8,159 nucleotides of DNA from Micromonosporaceae bacterium. GTDB taxonomy: Bacteria; Actinomycetota; Actinomycetes; Mycobacteriales; Micromonosporaceae. The position numbers and the translations under genes were made by a program. The first letter of the stretch is position 1, and each line of letters starts with the position of its first letter. Below the pieces are notes generated by a model, which saw only the letters and a program-made list of their open reading frames with translations, did no database searches and was not told the DNA's origin. This document shows positions 5,641 to 8,159 of this stretch, piece after piece. The stretch is from the NCBI GenBank assembly GCA_019689695.1, contig JADGHA010000168.1:1-8159 (forward strand). The letters are read 5' to 3'.

Positions 5641-7350
5641 CTATCGTCGCGGGCTGACCGCGAGCAGCAGCTCCGGCCCCCTCCGGTCCAGCACGTCGCC
5701 GGCGATGTACAACCCCAGGGCCAGCGCTCCAAGCCCGTAGCCGAGGCCGACGGGCAGGGCGAGCCAGGTCCACAGCGCGGTGTCGCCCAGCCACACCGCG
5801 ACGAGCAGGAACGGGCCGGACAGGGCGAGTGTGGCCAGCATCGCGACGAAGCCGAGCAGGCTCTTGGCCATGCCCCGTCCGGCGTTGACGGCGAACGGGT
5901 TGCTGGTCTCCGGCATCTCGTAACCGGCGAGGATCGAGATGAGCTGGTTGACCGCCAGGCCGGTGCCGTACGCGGCGAGGATCCCGCCCAGCATGGTCGG
6001 CAGCCAGCCGGGCCGGCCGGCGACCGCCGCGACCACGACGCCGATCAGGGCGAAAACCGGCACCAGGTAGATCGCCACCGCCACCGCGCGGGCGCGCAGC
6101 TCAACCCGGCCCGGCACGCCGGCGGTCAGGTGCGCGGCGTACGCGCTGCCGTCGAAGCCGAACTGGTTGGCCTGCACCACCGCGGCGTAGACCCCGACGA
6201 AGAGCATGGAGATGGTGATCGACGGCGGCGTGGCCCGGTCCATCGCCTCGGCCACCCGGGGGCTGCCCAGGTTCACGATCACCGGAACGAACACCCCGAT
6301 CACCGCGATCGTGATCAAGTTGGCCCGCCGGCGGGCGTCCCGCCACCAGTAGCGCGCCTCCCGCGCGGCGATCGCGCCGTACTGGGTGCGGGGAAGCCAG
6401 AACAGGGCGCGCGGGAAGAGCTGGGCGACAGGGCTTGCCCCGCCCGTCGGCGCCTCCCACCCGTACCCGGCGCGCACCCTGCCCGACGCACCGCCGGAGA
6501 CCGTGCCGACCATCGCCGACTCCAGCGTGGCCGACCACCAGGCGAGCAGGCCGGCGACGGCCAGCGCGGTGATGGCCAGCTTCACCGCCACCGCCCACGC
6601 GCGGCCCTCGACCACGTCTGTGCCGATGGTGTAGGGGGCGGCCAGCGGGGTCCAGCCGAGCACCCGCGCCGGTCCGACCAGGCGGTGGTAGTCGGCGTGC
6701 TCGATCGCGGCGACCAGCGCCACCTGCAGCGGGCCGAGCAGGGCGGCGATGAGGGCGAGCGCGACGACCGCCAGGTCGCGCACCCGGCGCGACCGCAGCA
6801 TGCTGGCGAACGCGCTGGTCATGGCACGGCTGGCGGCCACACACAGGAGCAGCCCGCCGGCCACGCCGACGGCCTGGGCGAGCGCCGCCGGCCAGCCGCC
6901 GCGCGCCGCCGCGCCGAGTACCAGGCCGCTGGTCGCGCCCAGCACGGCCAGCGCGGGTACCCCCAGCAGGGCCGCGGTGAGCAGCCCGGCGACCAGGGTC
7001 CGCCGGCGCAGTGGCAGCAGGGCGAAGCGGGCCGGGTCGAGCGTCTCGTCCACGCCGAAGAAGACCAGCGGCAGCAGCAGCCAGGCGACGACCAGCAGGC
7101 CACCGCCGAACGCCGGGACCACCACCGCGAGGTCGGCGTTGTCGGCCAGTCCGGGCGCGGCGAACAGGACGAATCCCCCCAGCGCAAACCAGAGCCCGAA
7201 AAGCCCGCCGAGCACGAACAGCGCGATGCGCCACGGCTGCCCGCGCAGGCCGTTGCGGAGCACGCGCAGCTTCAGCCGGGCGAAGTGGCGGACCGGCACC
7301 CGCCCGGCCTGGACCTGGCCGGCCTGGACCTGGGCGGTGGTCACAGCCAC
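5641..7350 (-). CDS. ABC-2-like exporter, membrane permease subunit
   Basis: Integral membrane partner of the adjacent ABC ATPase, 569 residues. Hydrophobic segments lie at about 42-64, 73-99, 119-148, 153-173, 192-216, 252-271, 343-361, 377-396, 423-444, 453-475, 497-522 and 527-551, about twelve helices, consistent with a fused or large ABC-2-type permease. A charged segment GVDETLDPARFALLPLRRR (99-117) follows helix 2, and NQFGFDGSAYAAHLTAG (395-411) resembles the conserved loop of such permeases. The GTG start at 7350 overlaps the ATPase end by 10 bp; a GGAG five bases ahead lies inside the ATPase's last codons, implying coupling. A 15-bp tandem duplication (7306-7335) gives AQVQAGQVQA near the N-terminus. 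No periplasmic binding protein is encoded, so export is more likely than uptake; the substrate is unknown. Confidence 0.85.
   Translation of the reverse strand: MAVTTAQVQAGQVQAGRVPVRHFARLKLRVLRNGLRGQPWRIALFVLGGLFGLWFALGGFVLFAAPGLADNADLAVVVPAFGGGLLVVAWLLLPLVFFGVDETLDPARFALLPLRRRTLVAGLLTAALLGVPALAVLGATSGLVLGAAARGGWPAALAQAVGVAGGLLLCVAASRAMTSAFASMLRSRRVRDLAVVALALIAALLGPLQVALVAAIEHADYHRLVGPARVLGWTPLAAPYTIGTDVVEGRAWAVAVKLAITALAVAGLLAWWSATLESAMVGTVSGGASGRVRAGYGWEAPTGGASPVAQLFPRALFWLPRTQYGAIAAREARYWWRDARRRANLITIAVIGVFVPVIVNLGSPRVAEAMDRATPPSITISMLFVGVYAAVVQANQFGFDGSAYAAHLTAGVPGRVELRARAVAVAIYLVPVFALIGVVVAAVAGRPGWLPTMLGGILAAYGTGLAVNQLISILAGYEMPETSNPFAVNAGRGMAKSLLGFVAMLATLALSGPFLLVAVWLGDTALWTWLALPVGLGYGLGALALGLYIAGDVLDRRGPELLLAVSPRR
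7306..7335 (-). repeat. 15-bp tandem duplication at the permease N-terminus
   Basis: Two adjacent 15-bp units (7335-7321 and 7320-7306) differ at one base and encode AQVQA and GQVQA at residues 6-15. The next 15 bases (GGGCGGGTGCCGGTC) look like a degraded third copy. The units precede the first conserved residues of the permease, so the duplication most likely changes only a flexible cytoplasmic tail. Confidence 0.8.
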
Positions 7351-8102
7351 GACAGCTCCTCGCCGGTGGCGGTGCGCCCGCCGACCAACTCGACGAAGAC
7401 CTCCTCCAGCGACCGGTCACCGCGCACGTCGGCCAGCGTGCCGACGTCTTTGATCGCCCCCTCGGCGAGGATCGCCACGTGGCTGCAGAGTCGCTCCACC
7501 ACTTCCATCACATGGCTGGAGAAGATGACCGTCCCGCCGCCGGCCACGTACCGCTGCAGGATCTCCCGGATCAGCGCCGCGGAGACCGGGTCCACCGCCT
7601 CGAACGGCTCGTCCAGCACCAGCAGCCGCGGCGCGTGCAGCAGCGCGCAGGCCAGCGCGATCTTCTTCTTCATGCCGGCCGAGTAGTCCACCACCAGGGT
7701 GCGTCCGGCATCGGCCAGCGCGAGCACATCCAGCAGCTCCCGGGCCCGCTGGTCGACCACGTCGGGCGGCATCCCCCGCAGCAGGCCGGCGTAGGCGAGC
7801 AGCTCGGCACCGGTGAGCCGGTCGAACAGCCGCATCCCGTCCGGCAGTACGCCCAGCCGGCGCTTCGCCTCCACAGGGTCGCGCCACACGTCGTGGCCGA
7901 GCACCCAGGCGGCCCCGGCGTCGGGCCGCAGCAGGCCGACCGCCATCGACAGGGTGGTGGTCTTGCCGGCGCCGTTCGGGCCGAGCAGGCCGAAGAACGA
8001 GCCGGCCGGGACGTCGAGGTCCACCCCGGCGACGGCCACCTTGCTGTCGAACCGCTTGACCAGCCCCCGCAGTGCGAGGGCGGGCTGCCCCGCGTCGGTC
8101 AT
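7341..8102 (-). CDS. ABC transporter ATP-binding protein (ABC-2-like exporter)
   Basis: Cytoplasmic nucleotide-binding subunit, 253 residues, that powers the permease encoded next. All core motifs are visible: Walker A GPNGAGKTT (41-49), Q-loop region LGVLPDGMRLFDRLTG (83-98) where Asp88 occupies the usual Gln/Glu place, signature YSAGMKKK (140-147) in the SxGM form common in ABC-2 ATPases, Walker B LLVLDEP (160-166), D-loop EAVDP (168-172) and switch His197 in SSHVMEVVERL. A GTG at 8129, directly after an in-frame TAG (8132-8130), would add nine residues; I prefer the ATG at 8102, which has GAGGAA upstream (8114-8109) and leaves room for the TAGCGT -10-like element. The stop overlaps the permease start by 10 bp. 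First gene of the operon as far as the window shows. Confidence 0.9.
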   Translation of the reverse strand: MTDAGQPALALRGLVKRFDSKVAVAGVDLDVPAGSFFGLLGPNGAGKTTTLSMAVGLLRPDAGAAWVLGHDVWRDPVEAKRRLGVLPDGMRLFDRLTGAELLAYAGLLRGMPPDVVDQRARELLDVLALADAGRTLVVDYSAGMKKKIALACALLHAPRLLVLDEPFEAVDPVSAALIREILQRYVAGGGTVIFSSHVMEVVERLCSHVAILAEGAIKDVGTLADVRGDRSLEEVFVELVGGRTATGEELSWL

Positions 8103-8132
8103 CCCACGTTCCTCGGCAGTGCCATCCACCTA

Positions 8133-8138
8133 ACGCTA
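8133..8138 (-). promoter_or_regulatory. Candidate -10 element of the ABC operon
   Basis: TAGCGT (8138-8133 on the minus strand) fits TANNNT. Initiation about seven bases on would be near 8126-8125, beyond the GTG at 8129 and about 23 bases before the ATG at 8102, with GAGGAA in the leader. This arrangement supports the shorter start. The -35 region falls at or beyond the window edge and cannot be judged. Confidence 0.3.
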
Positions 8139-8159
8139 GTGCGCCTCGCCCAGCCGGAT

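Noticed and set aside
5637..5732. Upstream extension of the flavin reductase frame to 5732
   Set aside because: The added residues overlap the end of the permease gene, are Cys/Trp/Ser-rich and unlike the family; the GTG at 5636 gives the normal length.
6130..7686. Plus-strand open frame of 518 codons opposite the ABC permease and ATPase
   Set aside because: The translation is Arg/Gly/Pro/Gln-rich with no domain, typical of the antisense frame of a high-GC gene; the minus strand has the ABC motifs.

Overview
The window is very GC-rich DNA with G/C-loaded third codon positions and many GTG starts. Together with its gene families (LCP protein with a long basic N-terminus, DUF485/ActP-type acetate transporter pair, UXS-like sugar-nucleotide epimerase) this suggests a high-GC actinobacterium, plausibly Micromonosporaceae. 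The taxon is inferred from style and gene content, not from a marker gene. Every gene I can support lies on the minus strand, so the window is read from right to left.

Layout, in transcription order. (1) 8102-5130: an ABC-2-like exporter (ATPase, then a 12-helix permease overlapping it by 10 bp) followed 4 bp later by a small flavin-reductase-fold protein; a long imperfect hairpin follows the last stop. (2) 5129-4911: a 219-bp control region with a 14-bp perfect palindrome, an 18-bp imperfect direct repeat, a possible CRP-like site and a candidate promoter. (3) 4910-2860: DUF485 membrane protein and ActP-type monocarboxylate/Na+ symporter, overlapping as ATGA, closed by a 16-bp perfect-stem hairpin. 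(4) 2784-1798: a UDP-glucuronate decarboxylase-like SDR, with a -10-like hexamer placed for a leaderless transcript. (5) 1725-388: an LCP-family cell-wall ligase with a five-unit 18-bp tandem repeat in its cytoplasmic N-terminus, again with a leaderless-type promoter. (6) 387-1: an intergenic stretch with an 11-bp inverted repeat, then the possible start of a further minus-strand gene (ATG at 122 with a strong Shine-Dalgarno) running off the window through an extremely G-rich (C-rich on the coding strand) tract containing an 11-nt homopolymer.

Functionally the epimerase and LCP protein both fit cell-envelope glycopolymer work (nucleotide-sugar supply, and attachment of polymer to peptidoglycan). 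The DUF485/ActP pair is an acetate or short monocarboxylate uptake module without acetyl-CoA synthetase in view. The ABC exporter has no visible substrate clue. I see no mobile element, CRISPR array, RNA gene, toxin-antitoxin or defence locus. The window is mostly ordinary chromosomal housekeeping/accessory content; the second-look items are small-scale repeats, start-site architecture and the G-rich edge.
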